From: Myxococcales bacterium
GTDB taxonomy: Bacteria > Myxococcota_A > Polyangia > Haliangiales > Haliangiaceae
Direction of reading: 5' to 3'
Length of the DNA stretch: 58,446 bases
Assembly: GCA_028287115.1 (NCBI GenBank)
Contig: JAQBQF010000209.1
Coordinates: 1 to 58,446, forward strand
How positions within the stretch are numbered: the stretch's first letter is position 1; every line of letters starts with the position of its first letter. The position numbers and the translations under genes were made by a program. The notes beneath the pieces were generated by a model. That model had not been told where the DNA came from, did no database searches, and saw only the letters and a program-made list of their open reading frames with translations. Below, piece by piece: positions 1 through 8,732 of this stretch.

Positions 1-1
1 G

Positions 2-553
2 TCGGTGGTCGCCGGCGATGCGATTCGCCGCGAGCTCGTCACCGCGCTCGGCTCCGATGCAAGCACGGCCGAGCTTGCTCGCGCGCGGCTGCACAAGCTC
101 GTCACCTCGTCGGTTCGTCATCACGAAGCACAGCACGGTCTCGATCACGACCGCGATCTCCGGCAACCCGCGGCGCTCGCGATGCTCGGCGACCCGAAGT
201 CTGAATTTGCGATCCGCACGCGCTACGAGCTGTCCGCCTATCTGAGCCAGATCGCGAGCGACATGTGGCTACCGCAGCTCACCCTGTGGAACCTCGCGCG
301 CCACGCATTTCATGGCTCGCAAGCGCGCGTCTCGGAAGCGTATGTCGCGATCGCGACGATCGAAGGTCTCGCGCACGAGCTCCACATCGCGCTGCCGGGA
401 CCCCTCGTCCATGATGGCATCATCGATCGAGAACGCCTCGCCGCGGGGGTTTCCGCGATCGCGGCGCGATCTACCACGGAGCTGCGGTCGGCGGCAGCCC
501 GGCTCTGGGTCACCTATTTCGACCGTCACTTGGAGCGAATCGTCGACGATTAA
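2..553 (+). CDS. 5'-truncated protein with HExxH motif (putative zinc-peptidase-like)
   Basis: The reading frame is open from the first bases of the window, so the true start lies upstream; the GTG at 5 need not be a start. The visible 183 residues carry HHEAQHGLDH near residue 40, an HExxH zinc-binding pattern, followed about 30 residues later by RYELSAYLSQIASD, whose Glu could be a third ligand as in gluzincins. The rest looks alpha-helical with no further motif I recognise. A metallopeptidase role is inferred from the motif alone. It ends 51 bp before the next gene, in the same direction. Confidence 0.6.
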   Translation, partial: SVVAGDAIRRELVTALGSDASTAELARARLHKLVTSSVRHHEAQHGLDHDRDLRQPAALAMLGDPKSEFAIRTRYELSAYLSQIASDMWLPQLTLWNLARHAFHGSQARVSEAYVAIATIEGLAHELHIALPGPLVHDGIIDRERLAAGVSAIAARSTTELRSAAARLWVTYFDRHLERIVDD

Positions 554-604
554 CGCGAAGGCGCTAGCCGAGCGCGGGAGTTGCGACTAAAAGATGGCAA
601 CACC

Positions 605-1498
605 GTGGCTAGCCAGAACGAACCCGAGGCCTCCGAACCGTCCCCGGACGCTGCTCCCGCTCCGCCCCAGGGTGGAATTCCAAAGAAGACGCTGATCTGG
701 GTCGCCGTCATCACGATCGCCGTCTGGGCGTTCGCGATCAGCACCGGCAGCACGGTGCTGATGATCGTCGTCGGCGCCCTGACCGCGCTCCTGATCGGCG
801 TCCTCCTCTGGGCGTTCCGTATGATCCGCAAGCAGCGCGGCGTGATCGGCCTCTTGCAGGGTGCGGCCGCTTCACCCGAGGCGCGTCGCGATGCGCTCGC
901 TCGGTTGACCGAGGGCAAAGACGCAAACTCTCCGACGAACCTGTTCGCGCGCGCGCAGCTACTCGCCGCCGACGACCCCAAGGCAGCCCTCGCACTGCTC
1001 GAGCCGGTCGATCTCAAGACGTTCCACGCGGCGATGCAGGACGACGTCTCGCTGCTCAAGACCCAGCTCTACTTGAACCTCGGCCGCACCGCGGATGCCC
1101 GCAAGACCGCCGACACGATGAACCTCGACAACCCGGCGCGCAAAGAGATCCGTCCGCTCGCGGCTAGCATCGTCGCCGAAGCGTTGGCGCGCACCGGCAA
1201 GCCGAAAGAAGCACTCGCGCTACTCGATTCGATCGAGACCCCGAAGAAAGACGCCGAGCAGATCATGCTGCAGGCCCGGATCGCCCGAGTCTTCGCGCGG
1301 TTCGCCGCCAACCAGCGGGGCGCCGCGCGCACCGAGCTCACGGCGCTCGCCGACGAGGACGTCAATCACCTCGGGCGATTCATCCTGCCGCAGTTTCGTG
1401 TCCACCCCGAGCTGCAGAAGCTCGCGCGTCGCGTGCTCGAGACGCATCCGTCCGCACGCCGCCAGATCAAGACGCAGACGTCGACGCGTCGCGGCTAG
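605..1498 (+). CDS. Membrane-anchored TPR-like hypothetical protein
   Basis: A 297-aa protein from the GTG at 605; a TTG at 581 would add eight residues. A Pro/Ala/Glu-rich N-terminus precedes two adjacent hydrophobic segments at about residues 29-66 (starting at KKTLIWVAVITIAVW), then a basic stop-transfer region (RMIRKQRG). The remaining 225 residues are helical and Ala/Leu/Asp-rich with TPR-like spacing, for example AQLLAADDPKAALALLE and AEALARTGKPKEALALLD. This suggests an inner-membrane protein with a cytoplasmic helical-repeat scaffold. No family was recognised. The stop lies 3 bp from the stop of the convergent lipoprotein gene. Confidence 0.75.
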   Translation: MASQNEPEASEPSPDAAPAPPQGGIPKKTLIWVAVITIAVWAFAISTGSTVLMIVVGALTALLIGVLLWAFRMIRKQRGVIGLLQGAAASPEARRDALARLTEGKDANSPTNLFARAQLLAADDPKAALALLEPVDLKTFHAAMQDDVSLLKTQLYLNLGRTADARKTADTMNLDNPARKEIRPLAASIVAEALARTGKPKEALALLDSIETPKKDAEQIMLQARIARVFARFAANQRGAARTELTALADEDVNHLGRFILPQFRVHPELQKLARRVLETHPSARRQIKTQTSTRRG

Positions 1499-1501
1499 CG
1501 A

Positions 1502-1954
1502 TCACTGCGGCGGCTGCGTTGCCTTCAGCGGCGGTGGTGACGCGAGGCACTTCGTGAGGCCCACCGATGGCGTCCAGCCACAGTGTCCGTTCGGTTGGCG
1601 TTCGCAGGCGGCGTTCCTGTAGCACGCGTACTCGGGCTTCATCTCACACGTGCTGACGACATCGTTGCCGGGATCCGCGCAGATCGCCGCGCTGCAGCCG
1701 GTCTTGATGCAGTCGCTCGTGACACGCGGGCATTCGCGGATCTCCCAGCCGCACGTGTTGTCGGGATGATGCAGACACCTGCCGGTATTGCCGCCGGTGC
1801 TGCCGTCCGCGCATTGCTGGGTCGCCAAGCCGAGCCGCGGCCCGCACTGCTTCGGATCGCACTCGGCTTTCGGAGGCGGAACGGCAGCCAACGGCGGAGA
1901 GGCCTTCTTGGCTCCGCATGCGCCGAGCACGAGACACAACAGGAGAATCCGCAT
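1502..1954 (-). CDS. Cys-rich lipoprotein with CGW modules
   Basis: The start ATG at 1954 gives MRILLLCLVLGACGAKK, a short signal peptide with lipobox LGAC (Cys13). The 150-aa mature part holds about 16 cysteines. The block CGPRLGLATQQCADGSTGG followed by GRCLHHPDNTCGWEIRECP matches a pattern I recall from many myxobacterial lipoproteins (C-G-P, then C-x-D-G, G-x-C and CGWxxxxCP). A second, shorter C..C..CGW block follows near the C-terminus. It is probably a disulfide-stabilised domain anchored in the membrane. The frame stays open further upstream, but only this start gives a secretion signal. Function unknown. Confidence 0.75.
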   Translation of the reverse strand: MRILLLCLVLGACGAKKASPPLAAVPPPKAECDPKQCGPRLGLATQQCADGSTGGNTGRCLHHPDNTCGWEIRECPRVTSDCIKTGCSAAICADPGNDVVSTCEMKPEYACYRNAACERQPNGHCGWTPSVGLTKCLASPPPLKATQPPQ

Positions 1955-1993
1955 GCGGACATCCTGGCATGCACGGTCGAGTAGAGTAAGGCG

Positions 1994-2644
1994 TTGAGTC
2001 GAAGAGACAACCAAAGTGCGCGCTGTGCGCTGTGCAAGATGCACGCGACGCTGTGCATCTGCGACCTCGTGCCGCAACTCCGGACGCGCTCGAAGCTCGC
2101 GGTGCTCGTGCACTACCGCGAGGCACGCAAGCCCACGAACACCGGCCAGCTCGCGGCACGCTGCGTCGAGGGCAGCACGATCGAGATCATCGGCGAGGCC
2201 GAGCGACCGCTGCCGCTCGTCGACAGCGGACAGGCGATCTTGCTGTATCCCGCCGACGACGCCGTCCCCATCACGAACTTTGCAGATCAGCCCGTGCGGC
2301 TGATCGTGCCCGATGGGAGCTGGCGACAAGCGAGCAAGATGCGGCGACGGATCGCGGGTCTCGATGCGCTGCCGTGCGTGACCATCGAGAGCGCGGTCAC
2401 CGCGTATCGGCTGCGCGCCGAGCCGAAGGACGGCGGCCTCGCCACGCTCGAGGCGATCGCCGCGGCGCTGCGCGTCCTCGAAGGCGATCGCGGCCCCGAG
2501 ATCGAAGCGGCGATGCTCGCGGTGTTTCGCATCATGGTCGAGCGAACGCTATGGTTGCGTGGCGCGCTGCGCGACCATGAAGTGACCGGCGGCATTCCGG
2601 CTGCGGCGATCGCCCACGATCCGCGCGGTGCGCATCCCCGATAG
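1994..2644 (+). CDS. DTW-domain protein (tRNA-uridine aminocarboxypropyltransferase family, TapT-like)
   Basis: A 216-aa protein from a TTG start. It has the DTW-family layout: an N-terminal Cys cluster (C11, C14, C21, C23 in RCALCKMHATLCIC), the LLYPADD strand near residue 85, PDGSWRQASKM at 106-116 (the family's D-x-[ST]-W-x-x-A signature with Ser in place of Thr), YRLRAEP near 136, and LATLEAIAAAL. Family members transfer the 3-amino-3-carboxypropyl group of SAM to a uridine in tRNA (acp3U), so a cytoplasmic tRNA-modification role is expected. The start lies 39 bp from the divergent lipoprotein start, leaving a short shared promoter region. Confidence 0.88.
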   Translation: MSRRDNQSARCALCKMHATLCICDLVPQLRTRSKLAVLVHYREARKPTNTGQLAARCVEGSTIEIIGEAERPLPLVDSGQAILLYPADDAVPITNFADQPVRLIVPDGSWRQASKMRRRIAGLDALPCVTIESAVTAYRLRAEPKDGGLATLEAIAAALRVLEGDRGPEIEAAMLAVFRIMVERTLWLRGALRDHEVTGGIPAAAIAHDPRGAHPR

Positions 2645-2661
2645 CGTGCCATGCTGTGCGC

Positions 2662-3141
2662 GTGAGCACCGACGGTCTCCCTCCCTGCGGCCTGTATCGC
2701 ACCGTGTTGCCGATCGGCGACGTGACCGCAGGGCGCCTCGTTTACTTCCACAACCACGGCAATCCCGGTCCCGGCCTCTACTTCCCCGAGAAGTGGACCG
2801 CCAACCGCGCGCATTTTTCGCCGACCGGTACGACGTTGCCTGTCGTGTTCGATCCGCGTTCGCTGCGCGCGCTGCCGGCCGAGGGCTTCTATCGCGTCAC
2901 GACGGCGTTCTTCTGCTGCGAGAAGCAGTGCGTACGGTTCCAGCCCGAGGCATTCGTGCAGCTCGGCTACAACGGCGTCGGCCGCGCACTGCTGTTCGTG
3001 CCCGAGCTCGCCGGCGAAGCGATCGCGATCCCGGAGCGCGGCACGATGATCGACGACGCGGCGCTCGCCAACCTCGTCGCCTTACAAGTGACCGAGAAGC
3101 GCGAAGAGCTCGCGTTCCCGCGCGGCATCCTCGTCCACTAA
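2662..3141 (+). CDS. Conserved hypothetical protein
   Basis: A 159-aa soluble protein from GTG 2662 (GTG 2656 is an equally possible start two codons upstream). It has no signal peptide or membrane segment. Visible landmarks are LVYFHNHGNPGPGLYFPEKW, a CCEKQC cluster near residue 92 and a C-terminal FPRGILVH. The Cys triplet could bind metal, but no family is recognised. It starts 17 bp after the DTW-domain gene in the same direction and may be co-transcribed with it. Confidence 0.7.
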   Translation: MSTDGLPPCGLYRTVLPIGDVTAGRLVYFHNHGNPGPGLYFPEKWTANRAHFSPTGTTLPVVFDPRSLRALPAEGFYRVTTAFFCCEKQCVRFQPEAFVQLGYNGVGRALLFVPELAGEAIAIPERGTMIDDAALANLVALQVTEKREELAFPRGILVH

Positions 3142-3190
3142 ACGCGTCTCGAAGGCGGCGCGTGCTCGCGCTCGGTGCAGCGTCTTGCGT

Positions 3191-4030
3191 CTAGCGACGG
3201 CCCGCGTCCATCACCGTCGCGACCTGCGGCGCCGTGAGCTCGAAGTCCTCGATCGCGAGGTCCTGCTTCATGTGCGCCGGATCCTTCGTGCCGGTGAGAG
3301 GAAGCATGCCGACCTGCCGCGAGAACCGGAACACGACCTGCGCCGGCGTCTTGCCGTGCTGCTTCGCGATCGCGCGGACGCCTGGATGATCGAGGACCTG
3401 GCGGTTCGCGGTCAGCAGCGAGAAGCCTTGATAGACCATGCCGTGGTCGGCGCACAGCTCGCGCACGGGCCCATCCCACGCACGCTCCGCGTAACAGCGG
3501 TTCTGGACGAATGCCGGCGCGACGCGCGCGAACGCGACCAGCTCGGAGACCTGCCGCGCCGTGGCGTTACTGATCCCGAGCAGCGCGACGCGACCTGACA
3601 CGGCGAGTGCCTCCATCGCGCGCCACGCTTCGTGATCGTCGGCACCGAGACCCTCGCGTTGTGAGGGGCCGTGAAGCACGAGACTATCGATCTTATCGAC
3701 GCCTAGATGCTCGAGCGAGCTCTGAAACGACTGCGCGACCTGCGCGGCGATCGGCGCTTCGGGGTCATACGGCAGGCGATGATCTTGACCGTCCTGGAAC
3801 GTGAACTTGGTCTGGATGAACAGCTCGTCGCGGCGGAGCGCTCCCACCTTGCGGGCGAGTGCCGCACCGACGCCGGCTTCGTGGTAGTGCTTGCGCTGGT
3901 TCGCCGTGTCGATGCCGCGAAACCCGGCGGCCAACGCGCCGAAGACGAGCGGCTCGGTCGCATCTTCTTTCCACGCGGTGCCGTACAAGAAGGCCGGCAC
4001 GCGAATGCCGCGAACGTCGATCGTCGTCAT
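3191..4030 (-). CDS. Aldo/keto reductase
   Basis: A 279-aa AKR-superfamily NAD(P)H-dependent oxidoreductase. The catalytic tetrad is visible as D41 (GIDTAN), Y49 (KHYHEAGVG), K75 (FIQTKF) and H120 (LVLHGPS). Strand motifs LGISNA (about 152-157) and QNRCYAE, and the C-terminal GTKDPAHMKQDL cofactor loop, fit the TIM-barrel fold. The DTANQRKHYHE loop is slightly longer than in bacterial 2,5-diketogluconate reductases. Substrate unknown. It starts 34 bp downstream of the large kinase gene on the same strand and could be in the same transcript. Confidence 0.9.
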   Translation of the reverse strand: MTTIDVRGIRVPAFLYGTAWKEDATEPLVFGALAAGFRGIDTANQRKHYHEAGVGAALARKVGALRRDELFIQTKFTFQDGQDHRLPYDPEAPIAAQVAQSFQSSLEHLGVDKIDSLVLHGPSQREGLGADDHEAWRAMEALAVSGRVALLGISNATARQVSELVAFARVAPAFVQNRCYAERAWDGPVRELCADHGMVYQGFSLLTANRQVLDHPGVRAIAKQHGKTPAQVVFRFSRQVGMLPLTGTKDPAHMKQDLAIEDFELTAPQVATVMDAGRR

Positions 4031-4064
4031 GGCATAGCTTACCCGCGCAGCGGATCATCGTCAG

Positions 4065-7000
4065 CTAGCGCAACAGTCGAGCTCGCGCGAGCGTCATCGC
4101 GTTGACAGGAATCTCTTCGAGAAAGCTGCGACGCCAATCGGGATCGCGAATCTTTGCGGCCATCGCGAGCACGCGGGACTCGGCATCTTCGATCACTCGG
4201 CGCGACATCTGAACCGCGCCGGTCGCGTGGAGGGCCTCCGCGTAGGCGAGGCGGACCTCGGCCTCACCTTCTTCGGGACTTCCGTGGGTCTCGATGAGCT
4301 GCATCGCCGTGCGCGCGTGGGAGAGCGCCGAGATGGGATCGCCGGCCAGCCGACATGCGGTCGACATCGTCGCGTGGAAATGACAGCGCAAGACAGGCAT
4401 GTCGACTGTTGCCTCGATCGCCTCGCCTGCGTGCTGCTTCGCGAGCTCGAAGTTTCCGGCGATCAGCTCGATCAGCGCGAGATAACCGCGCGCAGAGGCC
4501 GCGAGCCGGTGGTTGCCGTGGGCCTTCATCGCGTTGTAGGAGATCGTCTCGACGTGTCGGGCTTCGTCGAGCTTGCCTTGACGTGCAAGGGCGAGTCCGA
4601 GGTTGTGCTGGGCCAGGGCGATGACCTGCGGCAGTCCGATCCGCGTCGCGGTCGCGATCGTTTCGAGGAACGAGGCCTCTGCATTGCGATGCGCTCCGAG
4701 GTTCAGCTCGTCGTACGCGACATTCGCACGCTGCTGGCACGCATGGCGCAGGTCACCGACGACGGTGAAGCACTCCACCACACGCGTGTCGAGCACGAGA
4801 CAGCCGCCGAGATCGCCATCGCGCATCGCGCGCCACGAGCGGGCGTGAAAGATCCAGGCGAGGGCCGCCACATCGGCACCGACCGCAGCAAGCTCGATCT
4901 GATCGAGGCGCGCGAACAGGCGCTCGGTCAGCGTCGCATCACGAGTCGAGTACAGCAGCGAAGGAACGCCGAGCGCGACGACATGGGCGTAGGCGCGATA
5001 GGTCCCCGGTGCGATCGGGAGATCGACCAGGCGCACGCACAGCTCGGTCAGCTTGTCCTGCTCGAGCCGGAGCGCGTAGGCGTGCATCACCGACGCAGCG
5101 GCGAGGAGCCAGGCCGCACCGGCGGGTGGGAGACGAGCCATCGCTTCCTCGCCATGGAGCTCCGCGAGCTCGTACTCACCGCGCCAGTCGTGCGCGCCTG
5201 CTTGGAGCTGCCGGAGCACGCCGACGAGATCGCTGTCCTCGGTGCTGCCGCTCGCATCGATGCAGGCGATCGCGCGATCCGCACGTTCGATCGCAGCGCC
5301 GAGGTCGTTCGCCTCGAGCGCTTGTTCGGCAGCCTGGCGATACCAGCTGATCGAGCGCTGCGGATTGCCGCCGCGTTCGAAGTGCTCCGCGAGCGCGACG
5401 GCCTCTGCCTCCGCCGCTCGTTCGAGGGGCCGCTCGGCGCGAATGTGCGCTTCGAGCCATTCACCTGCGAGCCGATGACCTCGCGTACGGTCGCGATCCG
5501 TGAGCATCGCGTACGCGGCCTCGCGCACCAGAGAGTGCCGAAACGTGTACTCGGCTTCTCCCGCGAACCGGGTGTCCCGGCGTGCGGTGATCAGCTCGCG
5601 ACGGACGAGCTCGTCGAGCCAGTCGTCGACGTGTGTGGTCCCGCCGTCGAGCAGCGTCGTCACGCCGCCTCGCCAGAACGTCTGGCCGAAGATCGCGGCC
5701 GCACGCAACACGTGACGCGCTTCGACCTCGAGGCTCTCGATGCGCGCCTGGGCCATCGCGATCACGGTCTCCGGCAAGCGATCGCCTTTGCCTTCGGAGA
5801 CCGCGCGAATCAGCTCTTCGAGATAGAACGCGTTGCCGGCCGCTCTCTCGACGATGCGTCCGATCAGCGGATCCTCCTTGGCTCTGCCGAGCGCCTCGCT
5901 CGCGAGCTTCTCCGCCGCGCGCCGCGTCAGCTCTCCGAGATGGATCCGCTCCGGGTTGCGCTCGCTCCACAGGCGCGGAAACGTGACATCGACTTCGGGG
6001 CGCGCGAGCGCGAACACCATCAGCGGCCGATCGGGAAGCTGCCGCACGACCGCATCGACAAACCGCACGGTGGGCAAGTCGCCCCAGTGCAGATCCTCGA
6101 GAACGAGCACGAGCGGCCGCGCGGCGCATTCGATCGCTATGAAGTCTTCGCAGGCGCGCAACATCTGATCGCCCATGAGTTGCGGATCTTGACGTGCGGC
6201 CTTGAGCTGAACGCTCGCCGGTTCCGCGAGCGGTGCACCGATCAGCTCGGCGAGAAACTCGACGATGCGAGGAGCTTCGTCCGGCGGAACGTTGCGTTGC
6301 ACGCGCGCCTTCAGCTTCATCAGGCGCACGTGCAGTGGTTCGCCTTCGACGATACCGGCCGTTCGGCGCAGCGCTTGCGCCAGGATCGCGAACGGCGCGC
6401 CCGCGCTCATCGGATTGCCGCGACCGATCCAGATCTCGACCACGGTCGGATCGAGCCGTTGCAAGAACTCGTGACGCAGCCGCGACTTGCCAACGCCCGC
6501 GGCCGCCGTGACGACCACGACGTGCGCCATCGGCTCGGCGACGCACTCGTCGAACGTCGCTCCCAGTGCTGCGAGCTCGCGCTCTCTTCCGACGCACGAC
6601 GTCGGCCGCCCGAGCAGCGTGCGCCCGCCATCGGCGACGTCGCGCTCTCCGGCGAGCACGAGGCCTGCGTCATCGCCTTCGATCACGAATCGAATATCGA
6701 GGAGCCCGGCCGCGACCTCGTCGACGCGAATCGGCCGGACCTCGGGTTGGATGGGGATGGCCATCGTCGGCCCCGTCGCTGTCACCTGCTCGCGCAGCAG
6801 GCTCGCCGCGCGATCGATCAAGTCGCCGAGCGGGGCGTTGTCGCCGGAGCGGCTCCGTCCGATCGCGAGCGCCATCGCAGAGCCGGGCACGACCGCTCGC
6901 ACGGCGAGCGCACACCGCGCGGAACGTGCGGCCTGATCCGTTGCAGCGCCTTCTCCGAACACCGTGACCACGACCGAGCCGTCGGCGAGCACCTCCGCGC

Positions 7001-8081
7001 GGCCACCGTGCGCGGCCACCGCAGCCGACAGCGCCGGCAGCACACCGACCCCACCGCTGAACGCGGTGCGCGCGGTTCCCACCGCGGCGTCGGGCATCGT
7101 TGGGGGTGCGGCATCGGCCAGCGTCTGTGCCGTCTCGACCGACGCCGCCGCCGGCGCGATCGCTTCGCGCGCGAACACGACGCACACCAGGCGCTGCTCG
7201 CCGACGCTGACCGCCGAATCGCGCGTCTTGACGATCGAACCTCGCGCATCGGTGATCTCTCCGAGCGCTTCGAGCGCGGCCGCCACGATCGTGCCATCGC
7301 GCGGCCGGCCCTTCGGATCCTTCGTCAGCATGCGCGCGATCAGGTCGTCGAGCGCTTGCGGCAGGTCGTCGCGCACGGTGCTGATCCGCGGCGCGTCTTC
7401 GAGCAGGATCTTCGCGAGCACCGCCATCGACGAGTCGCCGACGAAAGGCGGTTGCCCGGCCAGACATTCGAACAGCACGCAGCCGAGCGAGAACACATCG
7501 GCGCGCGTATCGAGATCGCGGCTGCCGCGTGCTTGCTCCGGCGCCATGTAACCGGGCGTGCCGATCGTCGCACCGGTGCGCGTCATCGCGTCACGCGCGG
7601 CCTGGACATGCGCGATGCCAAAATCGAGCACCTTCACGCGCTCGACGTTGCTGTCGACCAGGAACAGGTTACTCGGCTTGATGTCGCGATGGACGATGCC
7701 GCGTGCGTGCGCGGCTCCGAGCGCCTCCGCGATACGGCGGACGAGGTGAACTGCTTCGCCTGCACCGAGCGCTTCGCGCCGCAGCCGCGCCGCCAGGTCC
7801 TCGCCATCGAGCCACTCCATCGCGAGGTACTGCTCGCCTCGCTCGGTCAGGCCATGCGCGAGGTGTCGAACGACCGCGGGAATCGTTAGCTCCGCCAGCA
7901 GCTTCGCTTCGCGTGCGAATCGATCGCGGTGGCTCTGCGTCGTCTCGCCGTTCAAGATCTTGAGGGCGGCTTCTCCGCCGGTCTGGCGATCGTGGGCGCG
8001 ATAGACCGAGCCCATGCCGCCCTTGCCGGCAAGGTTCTCGATCTGGAACCGTCCACCGACGGTGGTTCCTTCGTATGCCAC
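4065..8081 (-). CDS. Ser/Thr protein kinase with degenerate cyclase domain, AAA ATPase and TPR region
   Basis: A 1338-aa soluble signalling protein. Residues 12-275 form a complete Hanks-type kinase: glycine loop LAGKGGMGSVY, K41, HRDIKPSN (131-138), DFG (153-155) and GTPGYMAPEQ. Residues 297-470 resemble a class III nucleotide cyclase, but the metal-binding Asp of the usual FAD motif is Arg305 (VVFAREA), so it is probably inactive and regulatory. Residues 497-800 form an AAA/STAND-type ATPase with Walker A AAAGVGKS (526-533) and Walker B LVLVLEDLHWGD (657-668). The remainder, to the C-terminus, is helical TPR-like repeats. This kinase-cyclase-ATPase-TPR order is typical of Myxococcota, where such proteins act as large signal integrators; the target is unknown. 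Confidence 0.92.
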   Translation of the reverse strand: MAYEGTTVGGRFQIENLAGKGGMGSVYRAHDRQTGGEAALKILNGETTQSHRDRFAREAKLLAELTIPAVVRHLAHGLTERGEQYLAMEWLDGEDLAARLRREALGAGEAVHLVRRIAEALGAAHARGIVHRDIKPSNLFLVDSNVERVKVLDFGIAHVQAARDAMTRTGATIGTPGYMAPEQARGSRDLDTRADVFSLGCVLFECLAGQPPFVGDSSMAVLAKILLEDAPRISTVRDDLPQALDDLIARMLTKDPKGRPRDGTIVAAALEALGEITDARGSIVKTRDSAVSVGEQRLVCVVFAREAIAPAAASVETAQTLADAAPPTMPDAAVGTARTAFSGGVGVLPALSAAVAAHGGRAEVLADGSVVVTVFGEGAATDQAARSARCALAVRAVVPGSAMALAIGRSRSGDNAPLGDLIDRAASLLREQVTATGPTMAIPIQPEVRPIRVDEVAAGLLDIRFVIEGDDAGLVLAGERDVADGGRTLLGRPTSCVGRERELAALGATFDECVAEPMAHVVVVTAAAGVGKSRLRHEFLQRLDPTVVEIWIGRGNPMSAGAPFAILAQALRRTAGIVEGEPLHVRLMKLKARVQRNVPPDEAPRIVEFLAELIGAPLAEPASVQLKAARQDPQLMGDQMLRACEDFIAIECAARPLVLVLEDLHWGDLPTVRFVDAVVRQLPDRPLMVFALARPEVDVTFPRLWSERNPERIHLGELTRRAAEKLASEALGRAKEDPLIGRIVERAAGNAFYLEELIRAVSEGKGDRLPETVIAMAQARIESLEVEARHVLRAAAIFGQTFWRGGVTTLLDGGTTHVDDWLDELVRRELITARRDTRFAGEAEYTFRHSLVREAAYAMLTDRDRTRGHRLAGEWLEAHIRAERPLERAAEAEAVALAEHFERGGNPQRSISWYRQAAEQALEANDLGAAIERADRAIACIDASGSTEDSDLVGVLRQLQAGAHDWRGEYELAELHGEEAMARLPPAGAAWLLAAASVMHAYALRLEQDKLTELCVRLVDLPIAPGTYRAYAHVVALGVPSLLYSTRDATLTERLFARLDQIELAAVGADVAALAWIFHARSWRAMRDGDLGGCLVLDTRVVECFTVVGDLRHACQQRANVAYDELNLGAHRNAEASFLETIATATRIGLPQVIALAQHNLGLALARQGKLDEARHVETISYNAMKAHGNHRLAASARGYLALIELIAGNFELAKQHAGEAIEATVDMPVLRCHFHATMSTACRLAGDPISALSHARTAMQLIETHGSPEEGEAEVRLAYAEALHATGAVQMSRRVIEDAESRVLAMAAKIRDPDWRRSFLEEIPVNAMTLARARLLR

Positions 8082-8732
8082 TCGCTGTATCGTAGCGCAG
8101 GTACCAACTCGCGGTCACCGCGCGCGGGCATTCGCGCCGCGCGTGACGTTCCATGTCGATCGCGCACGCGCGCGCCCCGAGTTGCTCGCCGCGTCCACCG
8201 GTCTCGCAGGTCGTGCCGTCGGCTTTGGCGCGAAACCATATCGTCGAGGACAGCACCCGTGCCCTGCGTGATCGCAGACGGAGAACCGCAAAGGCGCAAA
8301 GCCGCAACAGATCAGATCCGGTGAACCATCGCCGCGATTGCCTGCACGCAACGGCCGTCACTCGCTACCCGCTTTGGCTCGATCGCGCTTCTCCATCCTT
8401 TGCGTCTTTGCGTCTTTGCGATTCCGGTTCTTCTTCTGGCCCTCGAGGCGTTACTGCGACGCATCGAACAGCCGGGCGGTCAGGTGCACACGCACACGAG
8501 ACGACGTGAGCAGATATTTTCGGTCTTGTTTTCGTGGCTCCGCGTACACAGTGCGTCGACGAAGAAAGTCGCAACTCACGTTCCGGCAAGACCTACATTC
8601 GCCCAGCGCGCGTTGCGCTTGATTTGCCTCGGGCTTCTGCGCAACCTGGACTTCTCGTCGAGTTGTCCGCAACGACGAGCATTGGCGCGAGGGATCTTCG
8701 CCGAGGTGCGGCCGTAACCACCAGAGGTCTAG
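8082..8732. other. 651-bp gene-free region between kinase and purU
   Basis: I see no convincing gene on either strand; short open frames here lack start context and family resemblance. It must contain the promoters of the divergent kinase and purU genes. An AT-richer patch around 8515-8535 (GCAGATATTTTCGG and following T-rich bases) is the likeliest purU promoter zone, but no clear -35/-10 pair can be assigned. The region also holds an inverted repeat made of 8-bp units, listed separately. Confidence 0.6.
8284..8420. repeat. Inverted repeat built from 8-bp NCGCAAAG units (element 1)
   Basis: The left arm, 8284-8307, is three consecutive octamers of the form NCGCAAAG (AACCGCAAAGGCGCAAAG, then a degenerate unit). 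The right arm, 8397-8420, is the reverse complement: three CTTTGCGN octamers in a row. The arms are separated by about 90 bp. A related element with NCGCCAAG units lies at 32933-33144. Transcribed, it could form a long imperfect hairpin. Function unknown. Confidence 0.75.

Noticed and set aside
4227..7889. A 1220-codon open frame antisense to the large kinase
   Set aside because: It mirrors the kinase codon pattern in high-GC DNA, has Arg/Asp/His-rich composition, no domain, and no ribosome-binding site.
8284..8420. CRISPR array
   Set aside because: Units are 8 bp, contiguous and inverted about a centre; there are no spacers and no cas genes.
8153..8509. A 118-codon plus-strand frame in the kinase-purU gap
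   Set aside because: Low-complexity, overlaps the octamer repeats, no start context or family.
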